Assembly (NCBI RefSeq): GCF_014650895.1 | Contig: NZ_BMVV01000021.1 | Coordinates: 78,549-142,548, forward strand | Direction: 5' to 3' | Length of the DNA stretch: 64,000 nucleotides | Source of the DNA: Streptomyces omiyaensis | Lineage (GTDB): Bacteria; Actinomycetota; Actinomycetes; Streptomycetales; Streptomycetaceae | Shown here: positions 42,301 through 50,268 of the stretch, in pieces | Position numbering within the stretch: position 1 is the first letter of the stretch | Layout: every line of letters begins with the position of its first letter | Translations under genes and position numbers: made by a program | Notes under the pieces: model-generated | What the model saw: the letters and a program-made list of their open reading frames with translations, nothing else | What the model was told of the DNA's origin: nothing | Databases searched by the model: none

Positions 42301-43984
42301 CCGCCGCGCGATCGAGGTGCGGATCGCGGGCACCGCGCACTGGGCGGCGATCGAGGACGCGGGCCGGCTGCGGGACGCTCTCGGCACGGCGCTCCCGGTC
42401 GGCGTCCCCGAGGCCTTCACCGAGCCCGTCAAGGACCCGCTGGGCGACCTCCTCGCCCGGTACGCCCGCACCCACGGCCCCTTCACCTCCTCGCGGGCCG
42501 CCGCCCGCTTCGGTCTCGGCACCGCCGTCACCGACGGCGCCCTCCAGCGCCTCGCCGCGTCCGGCCGGGTCGTGCAGGGCGAGTTCCACCCCTCGGGCAT
42601 CGGCCAGGAGTGGTGCGACGCGACCGTCCTGCGCCGGCTGCGGCGCCGCTCCCTGGCCGCCCTGCGGCAGGAGCTGGAGCCGGTGCCCCCGGCGGCCCTG
42701 GCCACCTTCCTGCCCCAGTGGCAGCACCTGGGCGGCAGCAGCCTGCGGGGGATCGACGGACTGGCCCGTGCCGTGGAGCAGCTCCAGGGCGCGCCGGTGC
42801 CGGCGTCGGCCCTGGAGAAGCTGGTCCTGCCGTCGCGGGTCCGGGACTACTCCCCGGCGATGCTGGACGAGCTGACCACCACGGGCGAGGTGGTCTGGGC
42901 GGGGGCGGGCTCGCTGCCCGGCAAGGACGGCTGGATCTCGCTGCACCTCGCGGACGCGGCCCCGCTGCTGCTGCCGCCGGCGCACCCGCTGGAGCTCACC
43001 GCGCTCCACGAGTCGGTCCTGACGGCCCTGTCCGGCGGGTACGGCCTGTTCTTCCGGCAGATCGCCGACCAGGTCCGGATCACCACCCATCCGGACGTCA
43101 CCGACCCGCAGCTCGCCGACGCCCTGTGGGAGCTGGCGTGGTCGGGCCGGCTCACCAATGACACCCTGGCGCCGCTGCGCGCCCTGCTGGGTTCGGGCCG
43201 TACGGCCGGTTCGACCGCCCACCGGGCGCGTCGCACGATGCCGCGCGGCCGGTTCGGCTCCCTGGGCACGACCCGTCCGGTCTCGCGGTCGGGCCCGCCG
43301 ACGGTCTCGGGCCGCTGGGCGCTGCTGCCGCCGGTGGAGCCCGATCCGACGCACCGGGCGCACGCGCTGGCCCGCACCCTCCTGGACCGGCACGGCGTGG
43401 TGACCCGCGGCGCCGTGGCCGCCGAGGGCGTCGAGGGCGGTTTCTCCGCGGTCTACCGGATCCTGTCCGCCTTCGAGGACAGCGGGCAGGCCCGGCGCGG
43501 CTATGTGGTGGAGGGTCTCGGCGCGGCCCAGTTCGCCATGGACGGGGCGGTGGACCGGCTGCGGGCGGCGGCGACCGCCCGGGACAGGGGCGTCGAGGCG
43601 GGCACGGGTCCCCGTGCGGTGGTGCTGGCCGCCGCCGACCCTGCGAACGCGTACGGGGCGGCCCTGCCGTGGCCGGAGCCGCCGGACGGAGCCGGTCACA
43701 AGCCGGGCCGCAAGGCGGGTGCCCTGGTGGTCCTGGTCGACGGCGAGCTGACGCTGTACGTGGAGCGCGGCGGCAAGTCGGTGCTGTCCTGGCCGGCGGA
43801 GCCGGACGACCCGGCCCTGGCGGCGGCGGCCGGGTCCCTGGCCGAGGCGGCGCGGGCGGGCGTGCTGGGCACGGTCACGGTGGAGCGGATCAACGGCGCG
43901 ACGGCCCTCACCTCGCCCCTGGCCCGCTCCCTGGAGTCGGCCGGTTTCGTCGCCACCCCGCGCGGGCTCCGCCTCCGCGCCTGA
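39338..43984 (+). CDS. lhr: ATP-dependent DNA helicase Lhr
   Basis: A 1,548-residue superfamily 2 helicase. Motif I APTGSGKTLAAFL, motif II DEVH and LSAT (motif III) in the first 250 residues, RVGRAGHQ (motif VI) near 400, then the large Lhr-specific C-terminal half, which carries the winged-helix and Lhr core regions. In mycobacteria Lhr is a 3'-5' DNA translocase induced by damage through a LexA-independent route. The start at 39338 is chosen because the promoter implies a leaderless mRNA; ATG 39329 and the GGGAGG between them are then upstream of the start. Followed by nei after a repetitive gap. Confidence 0.95.
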   Translation: MVTSALEDFSPATRGWFTGAFTAPTAAQEGAWRAIGAGSDALVVAPTGSGKTLAAFLASLDRLASAPAPADPKKRCRVLYVSPLKALAVDVERNLRSPLTGIRQESVRLGLPEPDVRVGIRSGDTPAAERRSLAAKPPDILITTPESLFLMLTSAAREALSGIETVILDEVHAVAGTKRGAHLALTLERLDELLPRPARRIGLSATVRPVDEVARFLSPGRQVEIVQPPSGKEFDLSVVVPVEDMGELGGSPASEGRDGGDRPSIWPHVEERIADLVQSHRSTIVFANSRRLAERLCNRLNEIAYERATGEPLPEGAPPAEVMAQSGAAKGAPPLLARAHHGSVSKEQRARVEEDLKAGRLPAVVATSSLELGIDMGAVDLVVQVESPPSVASGLQRVGRAGHQVGAVSTGVVFPKYRGDLVQAAVVTERMRSGSIESLRIPANPLDVLAQQLVAMVALDTWQADDLLAVVRRAAPFASLPESAFTGVLDMLAGRYPSDAFAELRPRVVWDRIAGTVTGRPGAQRLAVTSGGTIPDRGLFGVFLAGADPKKGGGRVGELDEEMVYESRVGDVFTLGTTSWRIEDITRDRVLVSPAPGVPGRLPFWKGDQLGRPLELGRAVGAFLRELGALGEEDARLRLLAAGLDGWAADNVLAYLKEQREACGHVPDDRTILVERFRDELGDWRVVVHSPFGAQVHAPWALALGARLAERYGMDAQVMHADDGIVLRLPDADLMGLDMGLDLLDHAPVDPGRHQDTVYDADQAPVGAADAVFDKGEVAQVVTEQVGGSALFASRFRECAARALLLPKRNPGKRTPLWQQRQRAAQLLQVASEFGSFPIVLEAVRECLQDVFDVPGLTELMGDIEARRVRLVEVTTPEPSPFARSLLFGYVAQFLYEGDSPLAERRAAALSLDSRLLAELLGQAELRELLDPEVLAELERELRWLTEDRRVKDPEGVADLLRILGPLTDEELAARGAGPEWVRELARSRRAIEVRIAGTAHWAAIEDAGRLRDALGTALPVGVPEAFTEPVKDPLGDLLARYARTHGPFTSSRAAARFGLGTAVTDGALQRLAASGRVVQGEFHPSGIGQEWCDATVLRRLRRRSLAALRQELEPVPPAALATFLPQWQHLGGSSLRGIDGLARAVEQLQGAPVPASALEKLVLPSRVRDYSPAMLDELTTTGEVVWAGAGSLPGKDGWISLHLADAAPLLLPPAHPLELTALHESVLTALSGGYGLFFRQIADQVRITTHPDVTDPQLADALWELAWSGRLTNDTLAPLRALLGSGRTAGSTAHRARRTMPRGRFGSLGTTRPVSRSGPPTVSGRWALLPPVEPDPTHRAHALARTLLDRHGVVTRGAVAAEGVEGGFSAVYRILSAFEDSGQARRGYVVEGLGAAQFAMDGAVDRLRAAATARDRGVEAGTGPRAVVLAAADPANAYGAALPWPEPPDGAGHKPGRKAGALVVLVDGELTLYVERGGKSVLSWPAEPDDPALAAAAGSLAEAARAGVLGTVTVERINGATALTSPLARSLESAGFVATPRGLRLRA

Positions 43985-43985
43985 C

Positions 43986-44182
43986 ACCCGCCCGGTCGCC
44001 GGCCACCCACCCGGCCGCCGACCACCCGCCCGGCCCGGCAACCACCCACCCGGCCCGACGACCACCCACCCGGTCACCGACCACCCGCCCAACCCGGCAA
44101 CCACCCCCGGCCCGGCAACCACCCACCCGGCCCGACGACCACTCACCAGATCGCCGACCACCCCACCCGGCCCGGCGACCCG
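43986..44182. repeat. Imperfect ~20-bp tandem repeats between lhr and nei
   Basis: Nine or so degenerate copies of a unit like CGACCACCCACCCGGCCCGG, 18-21 bases long, fill the gap. Copies vary in CCACCCACC/CCACCCGCC and CAACC/CGACC. The strand asymmetry is strong (C-rich on plus). No RBS or family motif, so not coding. The region probably arose by slippage and may carry or block readthrough from lhr to nei. Confidence 0.85.
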
Positions 44183-44195
44183 GCATCATGGCCCC

Positions 44196-45047
44196 ATGCC
44201 CGAAGGAGACACCGTCTGGCAGGCGGCCCACCGGCTGGACGAGGCGCTGGCCGGGCGGGTGCTGACCCGCGCGGACCTGCGGGTGCCCCGGTTCGCGACG
44301 GCCGACCTCACCGGCCGCACGGTGCTGGACGTCACCCCGCGCGGCAAGCACCTCCTGACCCGCATCGAGGGCGGGCTGACCCTCCACTCCCACCTGCGGA
44401 TGGACGGGGCGTGGAGGGTGTACCCGACCGGGGAGCGTCCGCGGGGCGGCCCGGAGCACCAGATCCGCGCCGTCCTCGGGAACGAGCGGTCCACCGCGTA
44501 CGGCTATCGCCTGCCGGTCCTGGAGCTGATCCGCACGGCCGAGGAGTCCCGGGTGGTGGGCCATCTCGGCCCGGACCTGCTGGGCCCGGACTGGGATCCG
44601 GAGGAGGCGGTCCGGCGTCTCCTCGCCGACCCGTCCCGCCCGCTCGGCGAGGTCCTGCTCGACCAGCGCGTCCTGGCCGGGATCGGGAACGTCTACAAGT
44701 CGGAGCTGGCCTTCCTCGCGGCCGTCACCCCCTGGCTCCCGGTCGGCGAGCTGGCGCCGGAGGTCCCGCCCCGTCTGGTGGCGACCGCCCACCGCCTGCT
44801 GGAGGCGAACAAGGACCGTCCGGACCGGCGGACCACGACCGTCCGCCGACCCGGCACCCCGCTGCACGTCTACGGCCGCGAGGGCCGCCCGTGTCTGCGC
44901 TGCGGCGCCGCCGTCCGCAGGGCGGAGCTGGGCGACCGGGTCACCTACTGGTGTCCGGCCTGCCAGCGGGGCCCCCGCGGAGACTCCCCGGATCCCCGCC
45001 GCCCCCGGCACGAAGGCTCCGGGGATCCCCGCCGCCCCCAGGATTGA
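44196..45047 (+). CDS. nei: Fpg/Nei-family DNA glycosylase
   Basis: A 283-residue base excision repair enzyme. The N-terminus MPEGDTVWQAAH gives the catalytic Pro2 and Glu3 and, with the EGDTV sequence, points to endonuclease VIII (Nei) rather than Fpg. H2TH region LAGIGNVYKSE at about 165-176 and a C-terminal zinc finger with CLRCG and CPACQ. ATG 44196 is right after a second ATG (44187), no clear RBS. Lhr-Nei2 neighbours are known in mycobacteria, supporting a shared repair role. Confidence 0.92.
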   Translation: MPEGDTVWQAAHRLDEALAGRVLTRADLRVPRFATADLTGRTVLDVTPRGKHLLTRIEGGLTLHSHLRMDGAWRVYPTGERPRGGPEHQIRAVLGNERSTAYGYRLPVLELIRTAEESRVVGHLGPDLLGPDWDPEEAVRRLLADPSRPLGEVLLDQRVLAGIGNVYKSELAFLAAVTPWLPVGELAPEVPPRLVATAHRLLEANKDRPDRRTTTVRRPGTPLHVYGREGRPCLRCGAAVRRAELGDRVTYWCPACQRGPRGDSPDPRRPRHEGSGDPRRPQD

Positions 45048-45079
45048 CGGTCCGTCAGATCCGGTCGTACGGTCCCCCC

Positions 45080-45844
45080 ATGAGCCTCTCGGCGTACGAC
45101 CTCACCGGCCGCACCGCGTTCGTGACGGGCGCCGCGAGCGGCATCGGCCGCGCCGGCGCCGTCCTCCTCGCCCGGGCGGGCGCGACCCTCCATCTGGCGG
45201 ACCGGGACGAACCGGGCCTGGAGGAGACGGCCGCCCTGATCGCCGGCGAGGGCGGCACGGCCCGCGTCCACCCCCTCGACGTGACCGACCGGTCCGCGTT
45301 CGGCGCCGCCGTGGACGCGGCCGGCCCCCTCCACGTGATGGCGGCGGTCGCCGGGATCATGCACACCAGCTCGGTCCTGGAGACCCGCGAGGAGGACCTC
45401 GACCGCGTCCTCGCCGTGAACTTCAAGGGCGTGCTCCACGCCTGCCAGGAGGCGGCCCGTTCGATGATCGCCTCCGGCACCCGGGGGTCGATCGTCACCA
45501 TGGCCTCGGGCGCGATGGACACCGCGAGCCCCGGACTGCTCTGCTACAGCGTCGCCAAGGCGGCCGTCGTCCAGCTCACCAAGACGCTCGCGGTCGAGGT
45601 GGGCCCGCACGGCATCCGGGTGAACGCGGTCGCGCCGGGCTGGGTCCGCACCCCGATGACGGACCGCCACGAACCCGCGGCGCAGGAGCGGGCCGAGGCG
45701 GCGATGGCCCGTCACTCGCCGCTGCGGCGGGTCGGCGAGCCCGAGGACATCGCGCACGCGGTCCTCCATCTCGCCTGCGACGCCTCCTCGTTCACGACGG
45801 GGCAGATCCTGCGTCCGAACGGCGGCGTCGCCATGCCCTGGTGA
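45080..45844 (+). CDS. Short-chain dehydrogenase/reductase
   Basis: A 254-residue classical SDR. Cofactor motif TGAASGIGRAG at about 14-24, catalytic Tyr156-x3-Lys160 in YSVAK, and AVNFKGVLHA. ADRDE after the second strand suggests NAD. ATG 45080 is 32 bases after nei. Its 3' end overlaps the convergent small membrane gene by 53 bases. Substrate unknown. Confidence 0.9.
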   Translation: MSLSAYDLTGRTAFVTGAASGIGRAGAVLLARAGATLHLADRDEPGLEETAALIAGEGGTARVHPLDVTDRSAFGAAVDAAGPLHVMAAVAGIMHTSSVLETREEDLDRVLAVNFKGVLHACQEAARSMIASGTRGSIVTMASGAMDTASPGLLCYSVAKAAVVQLTKTLAVEVGPHGIRVNAVAPGWVRTPMTDRHEPAAQERAEAAMARHSPLRRVGEPEDIAHAVLHLACDASSFTTGQILRPNGGVAMPW

Positions 45845-46061
45845 CGCGGTCCCGGGTGAGGAGGACCGGCCGCGAGGAGGCGGCCACGTGCACCGGCAGC
45901 AGGCTCAGCCCCCAGCCGCCCGCGGCCACCGCCCCCTCGACCGGTCCGGATTCCCCCGGAAACAGCAGCAGGCGCAGCACCGCCCACCACCAGAGCCCCC
46001 CGGCCACCAGCCCGACCGCGATCAGCGTGAGCGTCACCAGCGGAACCCGTCGCCGTACCAT
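45792..46061 (-). CDS. Small two-helix membrane protein
   Basis: An 89-residue protein, MVRRRVPLVTLTLIAVGLVA at the start, with hydrophobic segments at about 6-31 and 45-60 and a basic tail. AGGAGG sits six bases before ATG 46061, a perfect RBS, which makes this a real gene. It overlaps the SDR 3' end in the opposite direction. Function unknown. Confidence 0.75.
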   Translation of the reverse strand: MVRRRVPLVTLTLIAVGLVAGGLWWWAVLRLLLFPGESGPVEGAVAAGGWGLSLLPVHVAASSRPVLLTRDRVTRAWRRRRSDAGSAPS

Positions 46062-46292
46062 GGCCGCCTCCTGCGCTCGACGCTAGACCGGCAGGATCAC
46101 CCTGCGGGAGGGCGTACCGGTGTCAGCTCCGGCGCGCACCCCGCGCGCGATCCGGCGGACGCTCCCGCGTGCGGGACACCGGGCGCCCTCGGGGCCGCCC
46201 CGGCGCGCTCCCGCGCGCACCCCGCAGCCCTGCTCGCCCCGGTGCCCGACCCCGCGCTCGCCCCGTTTCTCCCGTATCGCCACCCGACCCGC

Positions 46293-46763
46293 CTAGGCGC
46301 TCTCGGCCTGGAACATCCAGCTGTGCTTCTCGAGGTCGGCGGTGAGGGAGATGAGGATGTCCTGGCTGACGGGGTCGGGGTCCCCGGTGGCCTCGACCCG
46401 TTCCCGCATCCGGGTGATGACGGCGCCGAGCGAGGTCACGAGGATCCGCACGGCGTCCGCGTCCTTGATCCAGCCCTCCGGCACCGTGCCGATCGCACTG
46501 CCGGAGGCCACCGTCGACGCCCGCCCGTCCGGGTTGACCCCGAGCGCCGAGGCCCGCTCGGCCACGGTGTCGGAGTGCAGCCTGGCGGTGTCGACCACCT
46601 CGTCCAGCTGCAGGTGGACGGAGCGGAAGCGCGGCCCGACGACGTTCCAGTGCACCTGCTTGGCGACCAGTGCCAGGTCGACGAGGTCGACCAGGGCGCC
46701 CTGGAGGGCGTTGCCGACCGTCTTGAGGTCGGTCTCGGACAGCGAGCTCTTCACGACAGACAT
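46293..46763 (-). CDS. dpsB: Dps-family ferritin-like protein
   Basis: A 156-residue DNA-protection protein. Ferroxidase/Dps helices: LVAKQVHWNVVGPRFRSVH and VVDTARLHSDTVAERASALG carry the His/Asp/Glu iron ligands; C-terminal DLEKHSWMFQAESA ends the last helix. ATG 46763 follows GGAGATT. In S. coelicolor three Dps proteins exist, DpsB being the one in this neighbourhood (from memory), so the symbol is by synteny. It oxidises and stores iron and binds or compacts DNA in stress. Confidence 0.88.
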   Translation of the reverse strand: MSVVKSSLSETDLKTVGNALQGALVDLVDLALVAKQVHWNVVGPRFRSVHLQLDEVVDTARLHSDTVAERASALGVNPDGRASTVASGSAIGTVPEGWIKDADAVRILVTSLGAVITRMRERVEATGDPDPVSQDILISLTADLEKHSWMFQAESA

Positions 46764-46945
46764 GCGGAATCTCCAACCAGTCGTACGTATCCCCCACCAT
46801 GGCACGCCTGTCCGGAATCCGGCATCTCAAACAAAGCGGCAGGAAGCGGTGCCCCGACGAGAATCCGCCGACCGCCCCCAGGACGAAGCCCGGCCGGCAC
46901 CGCGCGACGGAGGCACGACCGGCACCTCGCGGGCCGCCCCCACGA

Positions 46946-46991
46946 CGAAGCCCCGACCGGCACCCCACGAGGGGCACCGACCGGGGCTTCG
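46946..46991 (-). terminator. Terminator downstream of clgR
   Basis: CGAAGCCCCG (46946-46955) pairs perfectly with CGGGGCTTCG (46982-46991); the interior holds a further CCCC-ACGA-GGGG stem. It lies 12 bases after the clgR stop on the minus strand. A related GACGAAGCCC sequence occurs upstream near 46882, one arm of an older duplicate. Confidence 0.8.
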
Positions 46992-47003
46992 ACCCGTTCG
47001 GGT

Positions 47004-47387
47004 TCAGGCGGCGACGACGTCCACGGCCTCAGCGGGCGCCTTGATGGTCACCCGCTCGGTGGACACACCGGCCACCGACGTCACCGACACCGAATTGAGC
47101 ATCGGACGGACCGGCGCCGGCACCGGTTCGCTCGAAGCTGCCGACTCGGCCAGTTCGGCCAGCGACAGCTCGTCGCTCACTTCGCGCATGAGCTCGGACA
47201 TCCGTACGTCCAGCGCGTCGCAGATCGCGGAGAGCAGCTCGGAGGAAGCCTCCTTCTGCCCCCGCTCCACCTCGGAGAGATAGCCGAGCGAGACTCGGGC
47301 GGACGAGGAGACTTCGCGCAGAGTACGGCCCTGGCGCTGGCGCTGCCGACGCAGCACGTCACCCAGCAGGCGACGGAGCAGAATCAT
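47004..47387 (-). CDS. clgR: HTH transcription activator ClgR
   Basis: A 127-residue Cro/C1-type HTH regulator: QGRTLREVSSSARVSLGYLS (helices 2-3) and RGQKEASSELLSAICDALDV. ClgR activates clp protease genes and lon in actinobacteria. Position after rimO-pgsA-cinA is conserved with Corynebacterium and Mycobacterium. The C-terminus ends VDVVAA; a terminal Ala-Ala is the degron by which ClpP removes ClgR in Streptomyces. ATG 47387 has GAGGGAG upstream. It is 94 bases after cinA, probably transcribed from its own promoter and from readthrough. Confidence 0.9.
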   Translation of the reverse strand: MILLRRLLGDVLRRQRQRQGRTLREVSSSARVSLGYLSEVERGQKEASSELLSAICDALDVRMSELMREVSDELSLAELAESAASSEPVPAPVRPMLNSVSVTSVAGVSTERVTIKAPAEAVDVVAA

Positions 47388-47481
47388 CGGTGGCTCCCTC
47401 CTCGGACCGCGTAGCCGCATCCTTCACGCCCCACCGTACCGCCTCGCGCCGCGGCCGTGCGGGGAGCGATGTCGTGTTCAC

Positions 47482-48018
47482 TCAGGGCTGCAAACATCCA
47501 TTCCCCCCGTTCTGTTCCGTATCCTGTGCCCGCGCATTCTCCGAGAGTTCCTCGAGGAGCAGTTCCAGGACGCTCCGCACACTCTCTCTACGGATTTCCG
47601 CGCGGTCGCCGTTCAATCTCAACGAGACCACTTTCCCGGCCGCGGCGCCTGTCGTGGCCGGTCCCGCGACCGCCACGTAGACGGTCCCGACCGGCTGCCC
47701 GTCCTGGGGATCGGGCCCCGCGACGCCGGTCGTCGCCACTCCCCAGTCGGCGCCCAGCCGGTCCCGCACACCCCGTGCCATCTGCACCGCGACCTCGGGA
47801 TCCACCGCCCCGCGCTCCCGCAGCAGACCGGCGTCCACCCCCAGCAGCTCGTGCTTGAGGGGGGTCGCGTAGGCCGTCACCGAACCGAGGAAGGCCCGGG
47901 ACGCGCCCGGCACCCAGGTCAGCTCGGCGGCCACCAACCCCCCGGTCAGCGACTCGGCGGCGGCCACCGTCTGGCCGCGCTCCACCAGGAGCGCGAGGAC
48001 CCGGGCCGCCGCGCTCAT
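47482..48018 (-). CDS. cinA: CinA C-terminal domain protein (nicotinamide-nucleotide amidohydrolase)
   Basis: A 178-residue protein that is only the C-terminal PncC domain of CinA, which deamidates nicotinamide mononucleotide. Motifs AAAESLTGGLVAAELT at the start, GSVTAYATPLKHELLGV and TTGVAGPDPQDGQPVGTVYVA. The C-terminal 25 residues are charged. ATG 48018 overlaps the pgsA stop (ATGA), so it is translationally coupled. The N-terminal MoaB-like domain of E. coli-type CinA is absent, as normal here. Confidence 0.9.
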   Translation of the reverse strand: MSAAARVLALLVERGQTVAAAESLTGGLVAAELTWVPGASRAFLGSVTAYATPLKHELLGVDAGLLRERGAVDPEVAVQMARGVRDRLGADWGVATTGVAGPDPQDGQPVGTVYVAVAGPATTGAAAGKVVSLRLNGDRAEIRRESVRSVLELLLEELSENARAQDTEQNGGNGCLQP

Positions 48019-48689
48019 CGCGCCGCCGCCTCCTCGCGGGCCGCGGCCCGCTCGGCCGCCAGCCCCCTGCGCCGCAGGACGACCGCCTGTCGCACATAAT
48101 CCAGACCGGTGACGACGGTCAGCACGACGGCCACCGCCATCACCCAGAAGCGCAGCGTCGCCAGCGGGCCGGTGAGCATCAGCACGTACATGCCGACCGC
48201 CGTGCCCTGGGCCAGCGTCTTCAGCTTGCCGCCCCGGCTGGCCGGGATCACCGCGTGCCGGATCACCCAGAAGCGCATCAGCGTGATCCCCAGCTCGCGC
48301 GCCAGGATCACCGCCGTCACCCACCAGGGCAGGTCGCCGAGGGCGGAGAGACAGATCAGGCCGGCAGCCATGATCGCCTTGTCCGCGATCGGGTCGGCGA
48401 TCTTCCCGAAGTCGGTGACCAGGTTGTACGTGCGGGCCAGATGTCCGTCGAAGACGTCCGTGATCATGGCGACGGCGAACGCCGCCCACGCCCAGGCCCG
48501 CCAGACCGGATCGTGTCCGCCGTCCTGGAGGAGCAGCACCACGAAGGCCGGCACGAGGACGAGCCGGATCATGGTGAGGATGTTGGCGATGTTCCACACG
48601 CTGACGCGGTTCACGGCCGCAGAGCCCAGCTTGCCGCGGGGCGCCGGCCTTCCGGACCCGCCCGTCGCGGATGCCGGGACTCCGGTCAT
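48015..48689 (-). CDS. pgsA: CDP-diacylglycerol-glycerol-3-phosphate 3-phosphatidyltransferase
   Basis: A 224-residue membrane enzyme that makes phosphatidylglycerol phosphate. CDP-alcohol phosphotransferase motif D-G-x2-A-R-x8-G-x3-D-x3-D is seen as DVFDGHLARTYNLVTDFGKI with ADPIADK. About six helices. ATG 48689 follows AGGTGGG and overlaps the rimO stop (ATGA). Two pgsA paralogues are common in actinobacteria; which substrate this one uses cannot be told. Confidence 0.93.
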   Translation of the reverse strand: MTGVPASATGGSGRPAPRGKLGSAAVNRVSVWNIANILTMIRLVLVPAFVVLLLQDGGHDPVWRAWAWAAFAVAMITDVFDGHLARTYNLVTDFGKIADPIADKAIMAAGLICLSALGDLPWWVTAVILARELGITLMRFWVIRHAVIPASRGGKLKTLAQGTAVGMYVLMLTGPLATLRFWVMAVAVVLTVVTGLDYVRQAVVLRRRGLAAERAAAREEAAAR

Positions 48690-50173
48690 CTGCCCACCTC
48701 CTCGACACACTCCGCCACGAGGTCCACGCCCTCGGTGCTCACGACCTTCGCCCTGACCATACGGCCCGGAGCCAGGTCGGATCCCACGCCACCACCGTCG
48801 ACGAGGTACACCTGTCCGTCCGTCTCCGGGGCCTGGTGGGCGGCGCGGCCGATCCAGCCGTCCTCCTCGTCCTCGGTCTCCACCAGGACTTCCAGCATCT
48901 CTCCGATCCGCTCCTCCGCGCGCTGCGCGGTGAGCTCCTCGGCGAGCCGGGAGAGGTGGGCCAGGCGGGCGTCCACGACCTCCTGGTCGAGCTTGTGCTC
49001 GTACGTGGCGGCCTCGGTGCCGTCCTCGTCGGAGTAGCCGAAGACGCCGATGGCATCGAGCCGGGCGTGGGTGATGAAGCGTTCCAGCTCGGCGAAGTCG
49101 GCCTCGGTCTCCCCCGGGAAGCCGACGATGAAGTTGGAGCGGGCGCCGGCCGTCGGGGCCTTCTCGCGGATGGTCGCGAGCAGGTCGAGGAAGCGGTCGG
49201 TGTCGCCGAAGCGGCGCATGGCGCGCAGCACGTCGGGGGCGCTGTGCTGGAACGACAGGTCGAAGTAGGGCACGACCTTGTCGGTGGAGGTCAGCACGTC
49301 GATCAGGCCGGGGCGCATCTCGGCCGGCTGGAGGTAGCTGACCCGGACGCGCTCGATGCCGTCGACGGCGGCGAGCTCCGGCAGCAGGCCCTCCAGGAGG
49401 CGGATGTCGCCGAGGTCCTTGCCGTACGAGGTGTTGTTCTCGGAGACCAGCATGATCTCCTTGACGCCCTGCTCGGCGAGCCAGCGGGTCTCGTTGAGCA
49501 CGTCCGAGGGCCGGCGGGAGACGAAGCTGCCGCGGAAGGACGGGATGGCGCAGAAGGAGCAGCGGCGGTCGCAGCCGGAGGCCAGCTTCACGGAGGCGAC
49601 GGGGCTGCGGTCGAGGCGGCGGCGAAGCGGGGCGCGCGGCCCGGAGGCGGGCGCGAGGCCCTCGGGCAGGTCGCTCGGGACGTCCTGCGGCTCCTCGGCG
49701 GCCCCGTGCCCCGGAAGGGCGACCTCGGCGGCGGCCTGCTGGCGGTCCACCGGGGAGAGCGGGAGGAGCTTGCGCCGGTCGCGCGGGGTGTGCGCCTCGA
49801 CGCTGCCACCGTTGAGGATGGTCTGGAGGCGGTTGGAGATGTCGGCGTAGTCGTCGAAGCCGAGGACGCCGTCCGCTTCGGGGAGGGCCTCGGCCAGCTC
49901 CTTGCCGTAGCGCTCGGCCATGCAGCCGACGGCGACGACGGCCTGGGTGCGGCCGTGGTCCTTCAGGTCATTGGCTTCGAGCAGGGCGTCGACGGAGTCC
50001 TTCTTGGCGGCTTCGACGAAGCCGCAGGTGTTGACGACGGCGACGTCCGCTTCCTCGGCGTTCTCGACGAGCTCCCAGCCGTCCGCTGCCAAGCGGCCTG
50101 CGAGCTCCTCCGAGTCCACCTCGTTACGGGCGCATCCGAGAGTGACAAGGGCGACGGTACGGCGTTCGGGCAT
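48686..50173 (-). CDS. rimO: Ribosomal protein S12 methylthiotransferase RimO
   Basis: A 495-residue radical SAM enzyme that methylthiolates an Asp of ribosomal protein S12. N-terminal UPF0004 domain with LGCARNEVDSE and NTCGFVEAAK, radical SAM centre GCDRRCSFCAIPSFRG, and C-terminal TRAM. GFV after NTC and the SGCDRRC spacing distinguish it from MiaB. An Ala/Pro-rich insertion is present at about 130-180. First gene of the rimO-pgsA-cinA coupled set; 95 bases after the RodZ-like gene. Confidence 0.94.
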   Translation of the reverse strand: MPERRTVALVTLGCARNEVDSEELAGRLAADGWELVENAEEADVAVVNTCGFVEAAKKDSVDALLEANDLKDHGRTQAVVAVGCMAERYGKELAEALPEADGVLGFDDYADISNRLQTILNGGSVEAHTPRDRRKLLPLSPVDRQQAAAEVALPGHGAAEEPQDVPSDLPEGLAPASGPRAPLRRRLDRSPVASVKLASGCDRRCSFCAIPSFRGSFVSRRPSDVLNETRWLAEQGVKEIMLVSENNTSYGKDLGDIRLLEGLLPELAAVDGIERVRVSYLQPAEMRPGLIDVLTSTDKVVPYFDLSFQHSAPDVLRAMRRFGDTDRFLDLLATIREKAPTAGARSNFIVGFPGETEADFAELERFITHARLDAIGVFGYSDEDGTEAATYEHKLDQEVVDARLAHLSRLAEELTAQRAEERIGEMLEVLVETEDEEDGWIGRAAHQAPETDGQVYLVDGGGVGSDLAPGRMVRAKVVSTEGVDLVAECVEEVGR

Positions 50174-50268
50174 GGGCTCAAGACTACTTCGTCCCGGACG
50201 TGACCCCGTCGCTCAGGGTTCACCTGCGCGACGGAGGTCACACCGGACCCGTCGGTCACTCTCCGCGG

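Noticed and set aside
46083..46283. A 66-residue minus frame between the small membrane gene and dps
   Set aside because: GTG start without RBS, Arg/Gly composition and no family match.
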